A stretch of 64,000 nucleotides of DNA, from positions 4,340,001 through 4,404,000 of the forward strand of contig JALGAS010000001.1 of NCBI GenBank assembly GCA_023078685.1, in the 5' to 3' direction. The stretch comes from Neopestalotiopsis rosae. Taxonomy: Eukaryota; Ascomycota; Sordariomycetes; Amphisphaeriales; Sporocadaceae. The position numbers and the translations under genes are program-made. Below, piece after piece: positions 1 through 10,296 of this stretch (the first letter of the stretch is position 1; every line of letters starts with the position of its first letter). The notes beneath the pieces were generated by a model. That model did no database searches. It was not told where the DNA came from and worked only from the letters and a program-made list of their open reading frames with translations.

Positions 1-574
1 ATTTCCTGATACTACGAGAATGGTCGGCAACATTCGGGGAGCATAGTCAGCGCTATCTATGGCTTATACTATCCAGTCTACTATAGAATATCCTAAAGTC
101 GGAGTCTTTTCACTACATTACTCACAATCCACCCCCAAGAATACCCGTAGTGAAATAAAACATGACCTACAATCAAAAGTATAAACTGACCCTAACTGAG
201 TACTCCGCAGTGGGACGATTTTACCCCACACTCCAGAACCGCAAGAACCGGGGGTGGACCTTCTTAGCTCCCGTTCAACAGTGGGCGGGTCACCCCCAGT
301 TTGCCCAGTCGACCCAGGTCTACTACAGGCTATAGGCCTTGGGGGGGGCAAGAGGAGTGCCTCGGTTGCTTCCAGGTCCCGGTTCGCGATTCGGCGACTA
401 TGTCCTCTCTCCGATGATCCATGGGATACCGGATATTTGAAAAAGTGTTTGAGTTTCCATGTATAAGTCAAGTTGAGAAGAGAGTAAAGAACTTCTTGGC
501 ATTCGAAAGAGAAAATACAGGCACTGTTTGTGTGTCCTGTCATCATACTCTGCTACTTTCACGCATCAATCACC
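1..574. other. Upstream region, no gene recognised
   Basis: This stretch precedes the CoA-transferase start codon. A 142-codon frame on the minus strand (118-546) has no recognisable domain and a low-complexity Pro/Ser/Arg-rich composition, so it is not called. The last part probably holds the promoter and 5' UTR of the CoA-transferase gene. Confidence 0.5.
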
Positions 575-1972
575 ATGGGCGCTGGAGTTATTGGAAATCT
601 GAGGAGTGGCAGCATCGCAAGCAGATACTTGACCAGCGCTCAGGGCGCCTTGCTTCAGCGCGCTACACGCAGACCTGGCTTCTTCATGGCCCGCCCACAG
701 CAGAACAAGACATGGCCAGCACTCAACAATGGCTGTTCGAGAGTTACCATGCTCACCCGACATTTGGCCACCACAAGTTCCTCCCATCAGCCAAAACAAC
801 AGACAAATGATGATGATGATGATGAATTACCTCTCAAGGGTATCCTGGTAGTCAGTCTCGAGCAAGCCATAGCCGCCCCGTTTTGCACACGGCAACTGGC
901 AGATCTCGGCGCCCGCGTCATCAAGGTTGAGCGCCCCGTCGTGGGCGACTTCGCCAGAGACTACGACTCTAGAGTCAATGGCATGTCCTCGCACTTTGTC
1001 TGGTCGAACCGGTCAAAGGAAAGCCTGGCGCTGAATCTCAAAGACCCAAAGGACCTGTCGACTCTCCGGAAACTGATTGAAAAGGCCGACGTTCTAGTAC
1101 AGAATCTGGCGCCAGGCGCAACCGATCGTCTGGGCCTGTCCTATGAGAAACTGCGCGACAAGCACCCATCGCTGATTGTGTGCGACGTGTCCGGGTACGG
1201 AGACAGCGGACCGTACCGGGACAAGAAGGCGTACGATCTCCTCGTCCAGAGCGAGGCAGGTATGCTGTCCGTCACCGGAACCGATCAGGAGCCGGCAAAG
1301 GTCGGCATCTCCATTGCCGACATCTCGGCTGCCATGTACGCGTACACGAATATACTGGGCGCGCTCATGAAGCGCAACAAGACGGGCAAGGGCTGCCGCA
1401 TTGATATATCCATGCTCGAGAGCATGGCCGAGTGGATGACTTTTCCGCTCTACTATACTTACCAGGGCCAGCCGGGCCCAAAGCCAGTCGGCGCTTCTCA
1501 CGCGGCCATTTATCCATACGGGCCCTTTGACACGGGCGGCCGCGGTTCCGTGATGCTGGGCGTGCAGAACGAAAGAGAATGGGCAAAGCTCTGCGCCGAG
1601 GTGCTCGACGACCCGACGCTGGCCACCGACGCCAGATTTGCCAGCAACCTCAAGCGGGTCGAGAACCGCGACGCGCTCAAGGCCATCATGCTGGACAAGT
1701 TTGCCGGCCTCTCGGCCGACGAGGTCATTGCGCGGCTGGACGCCGCCGGCGTGGCCAACGCCAAGGTCAACGACATGGCCGGGGTCTGGAGCCACCCGCA
1801 GCTCGAGGCGCGAGGGCGGTGGACCGAGATTCAGACGCCCGCGGGCCGAATACCGGCCCTGCTCCCGCCGGGTGCGGCTCGGCCTTCGCAGGTTCGCATG
1901 GATGAAGTGCCGTCCATTGGCCAGCACAACCGGGCTATCCTGCAGGAACTAGGCATAGAAGATTCGAATTGA
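575..1972 (+). CDS. Class III (CaiB/BaiF) CoA-transferase, probably mitochondrial
   Basis: This single-exon gene encodes 465 residues. Family III enzymes move CoA between carboxylic acids; relatives include formyl-CoA transferase and the mitochondrial succinate-hydroxymethylglutarate CoA-transferase. The N-terminal core starts near residue 85 (KGILVVSLEQAIAAPFCTRQ, then DLGARVIKVERP). The putative catalytic Asp is residue 277 in the RIDISMLES motif. The C-terminal part (GVANAKVNDMAGVWSHPQLE) is also typical. I chose the ATG at 575 because it sits in a strong context (CACCATGGG); the frame stays open 15 codons upstream only from a GTG. The first 70 residues are rich in Arg, Ser and Ala with few acidic residues, which suggests a mitochondrial presequence. 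A short Asp run near residue 80 comes from a GAT repeat. Family assignment is firm; the substrate is not known. Confidence 0.92.
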   Translation: MGAGVIGNLRSGSIASRYLTSAQGALLQRATRRPGFFMARPQQNKTWPALNNGCSRVTMLTRHLATTSSSHQPKQQTNDDDDDELPLKGILVVSLEQAIAAPFCTRQLADLGARVIKVERPVVGDFARDYDSRVNGMSSHFVWSNRSKESLALNLKDPKDLSTLRKLIEKADVLVQNLAPGATDRLGLSYEKLRDKHPSLIVCDVSGYGDSGPYRDKKAYDLLVQSEAGMLSVTGTDQEPAKVGISIADISAAMYAYTNILGALMKRNKTGKGCRIDISMLESMAEWMTFPLYYTYQGQPGPKPVGASHAAIYPYGPFDTGGRGSVMLGVQNEREWAKLCAEVLDDPTLATDARFASNLKRVENRDALKAIMLDKFAGLSADEVIARLDAAGVANAKVNDMAGVWSHPQLEARGRWTEIQTPAGRIPALLPPGAARPSQVRMDEVPSIGQHNRAILQELGIEDSN

Positions 1973-2671
1973 ATCAAGTTTGAGTTATTACAAGTATTCA
2001 TTGAGACTATAATTATGCATACACACAATAATCAAGAAATCACGAATCGCTAGTAGAACTAAGTATGTGTGTGCCAGGCCAAACCCGAGTGAGACCAAGT
2101 GTGTTTTTGGTCACGTCGATATGGATAGGCTATATTGGGCGTTGAACATTGCCACCCGCATTCGGTAGATATAGACACCTCCAAATCCACCACCCAGCCA
2201 TAAGCCTTTACCTTTACCCCGCGTTATATCATCATACATGCTTTCTTAGCATCAATTCTCCATTTTCATCCCCGTGGGGGAGGCGAGTATTCGTCAGCGT
2301 TTCGGACCCATCCCTCTAAACGGTTTTGGAGAGCGCCGTTGGGAGGAGCGAGAGAACCTTACCCACGGTGACGGGATAAAGTTACCAGCTCGCCTTCAGT
2401 GCCGTACACACCGCGGTTCTTCGGCCAATATGCAGTGAGCGCCGAGATGGTTCGAGTGAGTAATCAAGTTGAGCACTCACACCTATTCGGTCAATTAGAT
2501 TTCATGGTGGTCATCATCATTGAAGTTCAGCTTGCATATTTCACTGTCCAATGTCCATAATCTCACCCTTCGCTCAACAATCGCGCAACACGATTTTTCA
2601 AAACACGGTATCGATATTTCAAACACGTTTGTCTTCGTCATCTACTAGAAAAAGATAAAACACAGCCCATC
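1973..2671. other. Intergenic region between CoA-transferase and MFS permease
   Basis: No coding frame or RNA gene is visible. It should contain the 3' UTR of the CoA-transferase and the promoter and 5' UTR of the permease. Nothing else is recognised. Confidence 0.5.
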
Positions 2672-4665
2672 ATGGCGAGTTCACCACAAGACAGCCCAGA
2701 AAAGGAGATCGACGCCACAAAAGCAGATGCCAACCATCTAGAAGAAGCAAAAAAGCTGCAAGATGTTGACTTTAAGAACCTAGACAAGAAGATTGATCAC
2801 AAGTTTGATTTGCACATTGTCCCGTGGGTCTTTGGTATCTGGTGAGCCACGAATTCTTATTGTCCATGACGAGCTTCACTTTTCAGAGAACTCATTCTTC
2901 CCTTTTTTCCAACAGGCTCTTTGCCTTTATCGACCGAAGCAACATTGGTAATGCCCGCATCGATGGCCTGGTGGAAGATTTGGGCATAGCGCAGGGGACA
3001 GGCTATAACCTTGCCCTTTTAGTGTTTTACATTCCGTATATTCTCGTCGATGTTCCGGTAAGCAGACAGCAGAGTCGTCTTTTAGAATCACCCGCCTTCT
3101 TCTCCTCTTTTTGCCACTCAGGCCACTTTTTTTTCCAAAGATGTCTTGACTGACACAAGAGCGAGATGAGTAGAGCAATTGGATCGTCAAGCGTCTCAAG
3201 GCCGGCTATTACCTGCCTGCTCTCATCACGGCGTGGGGCATAGTCTCGACGTTTCTGGGCTTTACAAAGTCCCTGGCCGGCCTCATCGTCGCGCGGCTGT
3301 TCCTCGGCGCGTTCGAGGGCGGCCTGCTCGGCGGCATCGTCGTCTACCTCGCCATGTTCTACCAGCGCCACCAGATGCTCCGCCGCATCGGCTACTTTTA
3401 CTGCGCGGCGCCCCTGTCGGGCGCCTTTGGCGGCCTGCTGGCCACGGGCTTGGCACAGATTCGCTTCAATGGGTATAATCGCTGGCCTTGGATCTTCTTT
3501 AGTGAGTTTCAGTTCTTTCCGTCGCACCATCCCTTTCCCCCCCAAGAACTGACGGCTTGGGTTTTTCCAGTTGAGGGCATCATAACGACGCTATTCGGCA
3601 TCATTTGCTTCTTCACCATGCCGCACACGCCGATGGACGCCAAGTTCCTGACTGACGAGGAGCGCAAGCGGGCGTTATCGCGGCTCCAGCTGGACAGTCA
3701 CGGCGCGGCCACGAGCGGCGACGTCAACGAGGAGCATTTCGATTGGCACTGGGTGCGAATGGCTTTCAAGGCCCCGCAGCTGTGGTTCTGCTGTTTTATA
3801 TGGTTCTTCCTCCTCATTTCGCTTTATGTAAGTCTTCTTGGCAGCTTACTTACTTTTCTTCCCTTCTCTTAATCTTCTTCTTCTTTGTCATATCATAGCT
3901 GATCACGAAACTGCCCAGAGCTTTTCTCTCTTCTTGCCCACCATCATCAGAGGCCTCGGCTATCAAAACACGGTTGCGCAGCTGTTCACGGTGCCGCCCA
4001 ACATGGCCGCCTTTTTCGTCGTCCTGGGGGCCTCCTTTCTGTCCGACCGCGTCCGGGCCCGCGGGCCCGTCATGTTTGTGGGCTGCCTCGTTGCCATTGG
4101 GGGGTACATCATGCTCCTCGCCGCCAAGAAGGAATCGGTGCGCTACGGCGGGACGTTTCTGGTGGCCGTGGGCGTCTTCCCGAATTCGGCCATGATCATG
4201 GTGAGTTAACAATTTTCCTCCCCATTCCATCTCGCAGTAATCAATATAGGTGATGCCGGTGGCTGATGCTGTGATGTAGGGCTGGCTGTCCAACAATCTG
4301 GCGCCTCACTATGTCAGAGCCACCGGAATCGGGTTTCTGATCGCGTTTGCCAATTGTTCGGCCTTTGTCGCAACGTTCATCTACCTTGAAAAGGACGCGT
4401 AAGTCTTGACAAGAACAAAATTTGCACATTTGGCATCGCTCTTTACGAATTGTCGGGCTAATGTTTCCCTAGTCCGGACTACATACTGGGCCACTCGGTC
4501 TGTATTGGCGCGCTCAGTCTTTGTCTCTTGACGGTCTGCGCGCAAATGTTCTACTGCGCCTGGGAGAACAGACAGCGGAAAGAAGGACACCGGGACGATA
4601 GGCTGGTCGATGGCGACCAATCCAGACTCGGTCATCGTCACCCGGGATACAGGTATACATTGTAG
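2672..4665 (+). CDS. MFS transporter, DAL5 (allantoate/nicotinate/vitamin permease) family
   Basis: I reconstruct seven exons: 2672-2841, 2916-3057, 3174-3501, 3571-3827, 3919-4200, 4280-4398 and 4473-4665. They give 496 residues with every phase consistent. The N-terminus is a soluble acidic/lysine tail ending in DHKFDLHIVPWVFGIW. It is followed by the family signature FAFIDRSNIGNARIDGLVEDL, then FYIPYILVDVPSN and the loop LGAFEGGLLGG. About twelve hydrophobic segments follow, with the central charged loop (DEERKRALSRL) between the two halves. DAL5-family proteins are plasma-membrane anion:cation symporters for allantoate, nicotinate, pantothenate and similar acids; the substrate here cannot be read from sequence. 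It converges on the secreted-protein gene, 170 bp away. The second intron (116 nt) is the longest and its acceptor (GAGTAG) the least typical. Confidence 0.9.
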
Positions 4666-4835
4666 ACAATGTCTCACGTCAGATTCACTTATACAATGGG
4701 GAGCCTTTGGTACACATAGTACTAGATCTCGTGTTATCTTGTTATACTATTTTTGCCAATCCACATATATGTATATACAAACTGCTAGATCGAGATTTTT
4801 TCCTCTGTCAAACTCATCACAGGCATGAACCAATC

Positions 4836-6632
4836 TTACTTGGGCAGCTCAATCACAAAGTTCAAACTGGGGATCTCGGAGCTGTTCGGCGGCAAGGTAA
4901 ACGTAAAGTTCCAAAACTCAAAACCGCTGCACACAAAATAATTAGCATGAATTTTAGTGTTTCTCGCTTCTTGTCAACAAGAGGAAAAAAAAAAAAAACC
5001 TACTGAATAGGGTCACAGGTACCGCCCATCAGCCCACAAAAGCTGATGCTAGGTTCCAAGTCCACCGTGCCAGACACGGGCGTGATGTCAACGTCCTGCA
5101 CGTCCGCAAAGCCCGCAATGTCCCGCTTGCCGCCAAGCGGGTTCGCCGCGACCAGGAAGCTAAAGGCGCTGGTGGCGTTGCCCCGCGGCCAGGTCAGGTT
5201 GAGCTCGTTGGGGGCGACGCTTGCCGTGAACGCCGACTCGGTCGCGTACCAGGTGAGGAAGCCGACGGACCCGTCGGCGCGGAGCCACTGCGCTGCGGCG
5301 GGCGTCCACTGGGACGAGTCGTAGCGGGGGCCGCCCACACCGTCCTCGGCAAAGGACTGGCCCCCGATGGTCAGGTTGGCCGACAGCCAGGTGGTGTAGT
5401 TGCGCGGGTAGGCGTCCGTGGGCGGCGAAAAGGCCGCGCCCGTCCACGTGTGCTCCCCGGGGAACGTGACAAACTGGTTCACCGTCTCGTTGGGCAGGAG
5501 GGAGTTGTGGAAGGGGGCGAGCAGCGCAATCAGGGGCGCGTACTCATAGTCGTCGGCGTGCGCCATGGCCCAGGGCCGCGACCGCAGGGGGCTGCTGGCC
5601 CGGCCGACCAGGGTGTCGATCTGCAGCGAGACGATGGCGACGTAGTTCTTCATGTCGTAGCCGTAGGCCCGGTCCCACGGGCCCGCCAGGTTCCGCATGT
5701 TGGCGTTGTAGAGCGCCGCCTCGGTCGCCCAGATGTCCTGGAGGAGACGCTTGCCGTTCTGGCCCATGACGGAGTCGTCGGGTAGATACTTTGCCCACAG
5801 CGTCAGGGCGTAGATGGAGACGCCGGCGTATGTCGGACTATTGAACTCGGGCAGCGTGTTGTTCAGGTTGAACAGGTCCAGTATCTCGTTGGCGTACATT
5901 TCTCCGGCAGCCGTCATGTTGGCGTCGTTGAACTTGCGGCCCGTCCAGCCCGAGGCCACGGCGCGCATGATGGACGGATTGCTGTACGATGGGTACAGGT
6001 TGTCTCCGTCTACACCGCCCACGCGGTAGCTGTCGCCTACAGTATTGTTGTACATGCTCTCAAGGATCAGTTCTTGGACATCGTCCGGCAGTATGTCGTT
6101 AAACTCTTCGTATATGACAATCAATGTGGTGCCAATGAAGCCTCGCCAGTTTGGATCCCAAGAATTATAAATCTATAAACCATCAGCCAATTGCCACAAA
6201 GCCATTTGTCTCCTTGCCAATTGGATACATGAGGTCACTACTCACTACAGGCTCATAGGCCGGGCTGCCCACGGTGGGTTCCTCTGGGTATTTCGTATAG
6301 TCGCCATACCACTGAGCGCTAACATTTTTGTTTTGGCCTCCAATTATATTAGTAATGATCTTGATGGCCTCGTCCGCATCGGTGCCCTCATTGCGCTGGA
6401 GGAGACCGGCGGCGTACCACATGGAGGAGCGCGTCTCATGTCTGTTGGCCGCGAGCGGATAGTAAAAGTAGTTCAAGTAGCCTGCCGTGGGGTCGTAGAT
6501 TTGGTCCAGGAAACTCATCGACTCGTCAAACAGATACTTGGCATGGCCGCTCAACTCTGACGCCGCCGCCGCCCTCTCTGTCAAGAAGACGGCACAAAGC
6601 ACGGAAAGCGACCTTGCAAAAGAGAACAACAT
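4836..6632 (-). CDS. Secreted protein of unrecognised family, possible (alpha/alpha)-toroid glycosidase-like fold
   Basis: Three exons on the minus strand (6632-6246, 6172-5004, 4926-4836) give 548 residues. The ATG at 6632 opens a clear signal peptide (MLFSFARSLSVLCAVFL, then an Ala-rich cleavage region near residue 22). Many N-glycosylation sequons (NMT, NNT, NET, NYT, NLT, NAT, NFT, NSS) support secretion. Motifs such as SWDPNWRGFIGTT, GDNLYPSYSNPS, YAGVSIYALTLWAKYLP and AYGYDMKNY alternate with helical stretches, which resembles six-hairpin glycosidase proteins; this is inference from pattern only. The second exon runs open to a TAG at 5002-5000, but a donor two bases before it and an acceptor at 4927 join it to a final exon coding GFEFWNFTFTLPPNSSE and ending IELPK. 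A TATA-like box lies about 90 bp upstream. The function is unknown. Confidence 0.75.
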
Positions 6633-7715
6633 CTTTGCCAAAATCTCACCCAGGGTTGATCAAGTACAACAAGCCTGTGATCACGCGAGCCGCAATGTCA
6701 AAGGGGACTTTGACCCCAGATTTATATATTCCCGCCATTTCTAGCGCACACACGTACGCACGCACCGCACCCGTAACTAGCATCAATTCGCTGCTTTCTT
6801 TTCTAGCGAGCACTTTGCAAAAGTCGTCACCGGTAGCTGCAAGAATTGAGCGGTAACATATTTCCAAGGTTATCAATGAGACGTTACAAGGAGAAAAGAT
6901 CCACAGACGATTAGATCCAATGAAACCTTAAAAGGCGGTTTGACTGTATGCGGATATAGCGTCCCAGGAATTGTGAGGGGAAAACCAATGTTGGCATGGT
7001 TAAATCGACCCGAACCCCCAGCCCCATACTGGACTTGCAGCGATTATGTAGCCGGTCCGCAACGGGCCAAGATGCGGAGCTATTATATAGCTGATAGTTA
7101 CTGGGACCAATACTAGGAGGTGACCAAGTCCGCACACACGTAATACATTTGTAGTTAGCTCTCAGTAAGTGACTCCTCTTGTGCTACGAAGCTGGGGTCT
7201 TTTATCAGACAAGCTGATAGCAAGACGATGATCACAGTGCACAGGGACCTATACGGCGGCCCCCGCCTCGCTTACCTAGGTAGTCACCCGACTAGCAGGC
7301 TCCATTGAACACAATCACTTTTTCACTGTTGTAGACGAAATATATCCATAAAAGTTGGCAGGCATCAACATGATGCCACTCCCGCACTCGTCAACAGACT
7401 TCAACAACGACAGATATGCAGGCCAAATACGGGCGTTGAAACAAGTTACGAAAAGAATTGATTTAAGAATATGATTAAAAATTCTCGCAATTGACAGTTG
7501 ATTACTTGTGCTGTTTGCAAAACGATGCGAACGCTATCGGTGTCATCTTCGTCCCCCTTGAGCGCCGATGCGTGTAAGAAGACATTCACTGCACAGAAGC
7601 AAGCAGCATTTCTTCATTCGGGTGAATATAGTGACTGCAGCCACTATAGCCACCACAGCCGGAAGGTTGCGCCGCTGCTAACGTGCAGACATACTATATT
7701 GACTTCTCTCTTTCA
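6633..7715. other. Intergenic region upstream of the secreted-protein gene
   Basis: Apart from the TATA-like box, no coding frame with domain content is visible. A few short frames start only from non-ATG codons. The right side borders the 3' end of the metallo-beta-lactamase gene. One TACCTAGGTAG motif occurs near 7274. Confidence 0.45.
6721..6729 (-). promoter_or_regulatory. TATA-like box of the secreted-protein gene
   Basis: Read on the minus strand this is TATATAAA, about 90 bp upstream of the ATG at 6632. Spacing and sequence fit a TATA box. No transcription start can be shown from sequence alone. Confidence 0.45.
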
Positions 7716-8920
7716 TCATGTTTTAACATTGAATTTGAACATCTCACCCCTGTCGAGATATACGACCCTATCATCCCATCCTTCATGACTCACCTTGTCC
7801 TTGAAGTCGCTCAGGGGCGACAGGAACACCGAGTAATCGTCGTAATGGATCGGGATGGTCAAGTCCGGATTCAGAAGCCGCATAAGCTGAAAACCCTGTG
7901 TACAAATAAGATTAATACAAGTTACAATCGCACTGCGGAGTTGATGCCAGAGATGAAGGAGAAAATGCCATAAGTACTGACCTGCGCGGCGTCCATGGTC
8001 ACCATGAGCAAAGGCATCGACGGGCCCGGTATGGTGGTCCCACCCAGATGAACCAGCATGAGATCGATGCGCTCGTCTTTCAGCCAGCGCGGAATATCAT
8101 TCAGTTCATCCACGAGCAATGTATCGCCCGAGATGTAGATGCGGTAGGCCGTCTCCACCGTGGCGTCCTCCTCGTCAGTATCCCCCTGTTGGTAGCCTAG
8201 CTCCAGCATCCACCCATTGGTCGGTGGCACGGCCGAGAGCAGGTCGTTAGCCACGGACAGAAGACCGGGCGGAATGTGTTTCCCGGGCATTCCAGTGACT
8301 TTGACGACAGGCTTCTTCGTCGTCCTTTCTTCCTCAGCCCCAATAGATCCCTTATGACCCCTGGCAGCAGCATCACCACCATCTACATGCACCATGAGGC
8401 TCTCCCAAAAGTCTAGCTCGTGGACCTCCTTGAATGAACCTCCTTCACGCCTGGCACTCCTGTATTTGCCATCCGTCAAACATCTTCGCGCATGCGGCGT
8501 CGTGACGATGGGGAAATCCCTGCTGAGCCTACGCTCAACCTCGCGGTCAAAGTGATCCTCGTGATAATGACTTAGCAGGACCAGATCGACGGGCGGCAGC
8601 TCGGCCAGCTCGACGGCTGGGTCAGTCCTGCGCTGCGCGCTGACTCCCGGGCCTAGGTGTACGTGATCGCCAGCGTGCAGGAAGTTGGGGTCCGTCAGGA
8701 TCCGCAGGCCGCACCACTCGATCACCGTTGTCGCCGTGCCAATGAAATAGATGCTACCGTCGTTGCCTTTGGTATATTGTGTCTCGGGCGGTCTCCGCGG
8801 GTGTGTATGTGTCTTTTTAATCGGCAACGAGTCAGTAATACTACTGCTGTTGCTTTCGTGCTCTTGTAGGAGAGGTCGCCGGCAGGACGTGTCAACGCGC
8901 AGTTGTTTCAATGTGGGCAT
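7716..8920 (-). CDS. Metallo-beta-lactamase-fold hydrolase (Lactamase_B_2 / UlaG-like)
   Basis: Two exons (8920-7982 and 7895-7716) give 372 residues. The ATG at 8920 is used; a TTG four codons upstream only extends the open frame. The metal-binding motif is complete: LLSHYHEDHFD has the HxHxDH signature. Other family marks are GTATTVIEWCGLRILTDPNF at the N-terminus, ISGDTLLVDE, MLVHLGGTT and, in exon 2, PIHYDDYSVF with the last metal-ligand His. These enzymes hydrolyse phosphodiester or lactone-like substrates with two metal ions; relatives include UlaG and NAPE-PLD-type proteins. An insert of about 35 residues after WESLMVHVDGGD is rich in charged residues. The intron (7981-7896) has a GTCAGT donor and a CACAG acceptor. 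The substrate is unknown. Confidence 0.88.
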
Positions 8921-9428
8921 TTTAATGATCAATGTGTCTATCCCTCAAGTTTGACACTATCGAATAAGAGTTTCTTATACACATATATGATATCGTAGGA
9001 TTGTTGAGGTTCGCTGTTGTATATTTATATCTTCGTATCTTGGTATCTTATGAGTCGTGGTAGCAGCATACCCCGACAATACTGGTCGTGAGATCATTGC
9101 TTCGTCTTCATGACGTAATATTAAACTTTTACCAAGCGTATAACAGAGAACATGGCAGCGTACATGTCTCAATAGGGATGACACAAGCAATCTTACCAAT
9201 CAGACAGTGCTCTTTCGTTTCTTCATCTTTGCAGTATTTCTTGATGAATGCCTCGGCAAATATCATACACTAATGGCCTTTAGTTCGATTAGCGACGTAA
9301 GATATGTTTGCAGCACCAAATTTTAGATATCGTGACGATAAGATAAAATATAGAATCTTGTATGTTATTGATGTGAATAGAGTTAAATTTTATTATATAA
9401 ATATATTTGTTACATGGGGGTGTGTGTG

Positions 9429-9487
<59 letters not shown>

Positions 9488-10296
9488 CATAGGCTATCAT
9501 GGTGTGCCAGCGCGCAATATAAGCTTGTGCTGTATTATTTCGTAACCCTCATAATCGACAAACTTACAATTGAACAGGCTTACCGTAACGATAGGTCTGT
9601 AAAAACGATATGACCCAAATTTACAATACAAATTCGGGCGAGTCATTGAATATATTTATGATTCCAGGCTCTATCCACTACCAGACTCGCAATGACTTGG
9701 CATCATGCTACCCTGGGTCTCATAAGCAACGAGTATTCTCATCTTGCGGGATCATCTGATCGCAAAGTGTACTAAACTACTTGGCTTTCATTGCTTAACA
9801 GCGTCTCTATTAAATACATAATCGCAGAATGTGCCTGCGCAATCATTGTTTAATGCACTCATCTAAATGTAGCGAGCCAAACCTCAGAATATCTGCTACT
9901 GCAAACCAAGGCGAGGGAGGCATAGGGTATTTGTCTGGCATCTTTCTCCCTTTTTGTTTTCGGGCTTCGGGCGTTTCTTCCGATACACGTCCCAGTCGTC
10001 GTTTCCGCTGAACACCTTTGCCCTGTGGTTCCTCCAAATCATACAAGTTCCTAAACGCCGAAGAAAAAAAAGACACTGCCACAAATGCTTCAGTGGCCAT
10101 TCTTGACCCACTACCAAAGTGGGAATCGGAGGCGTCGAAGTGAACTGAGGGACCTCCCCAAGAATACATGCATTGAATGGGTGCACTTGACAATTTTGAC
10201 TAGGGAGCTTTATCACGAAAATATCGTGCAAAGTCTCAAGCAAATTCGACACCCTTTCCAGATCGACCGCCTCGATGACGCTCATCGTGAGGTTTC
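8921..10296. other. AT-rich intergenic region containing a long G tract
   Basis: From about 8940 to 9420 the sequence is strongly AT-rich with no useful frame. It then changes abruptly into the G tract at 9431. The part from 9600 to 10296 lies behind the 3' end of the remodeller gene. Its minus-strand frames (9843-10193 and 9896-10285) show no domain and probably fall in that gene's 3' UTR. Confidence 0.5.
9431..9486 (+). repeat. Uninterrupted 56-base G homopolymer
   Basis: Fifty-six consecutive G bases follow a short GT repeat (TGTGTGTGTT). The run could fold into G-quadruplexes. Exact length is unreliable for any sequencing method, so part of it may be an assembly product. Confidence 0.95.

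Noticed and set aside
118..546. 142-codon minus-strand frame
   Set aside because: No domain, low-complexity Pro/Ser/Arg content, and it overlaps the likely promoter of the CoA-transferase.
1094..1927. 277-codon antisense frame over the CoA-transferase
   Set aside because: It is a mirror of a GC-rich coding frame with His/Arg/Val-rich sequence and no domain.
9843..10285. Two overlapping minus-strand frames of 116 and 129 codons behind the remodeller gene
   Set aside because: No motif, and their position fits the remodeller 3' UTR. They are not continuous with its last exon, which ends at 10297.
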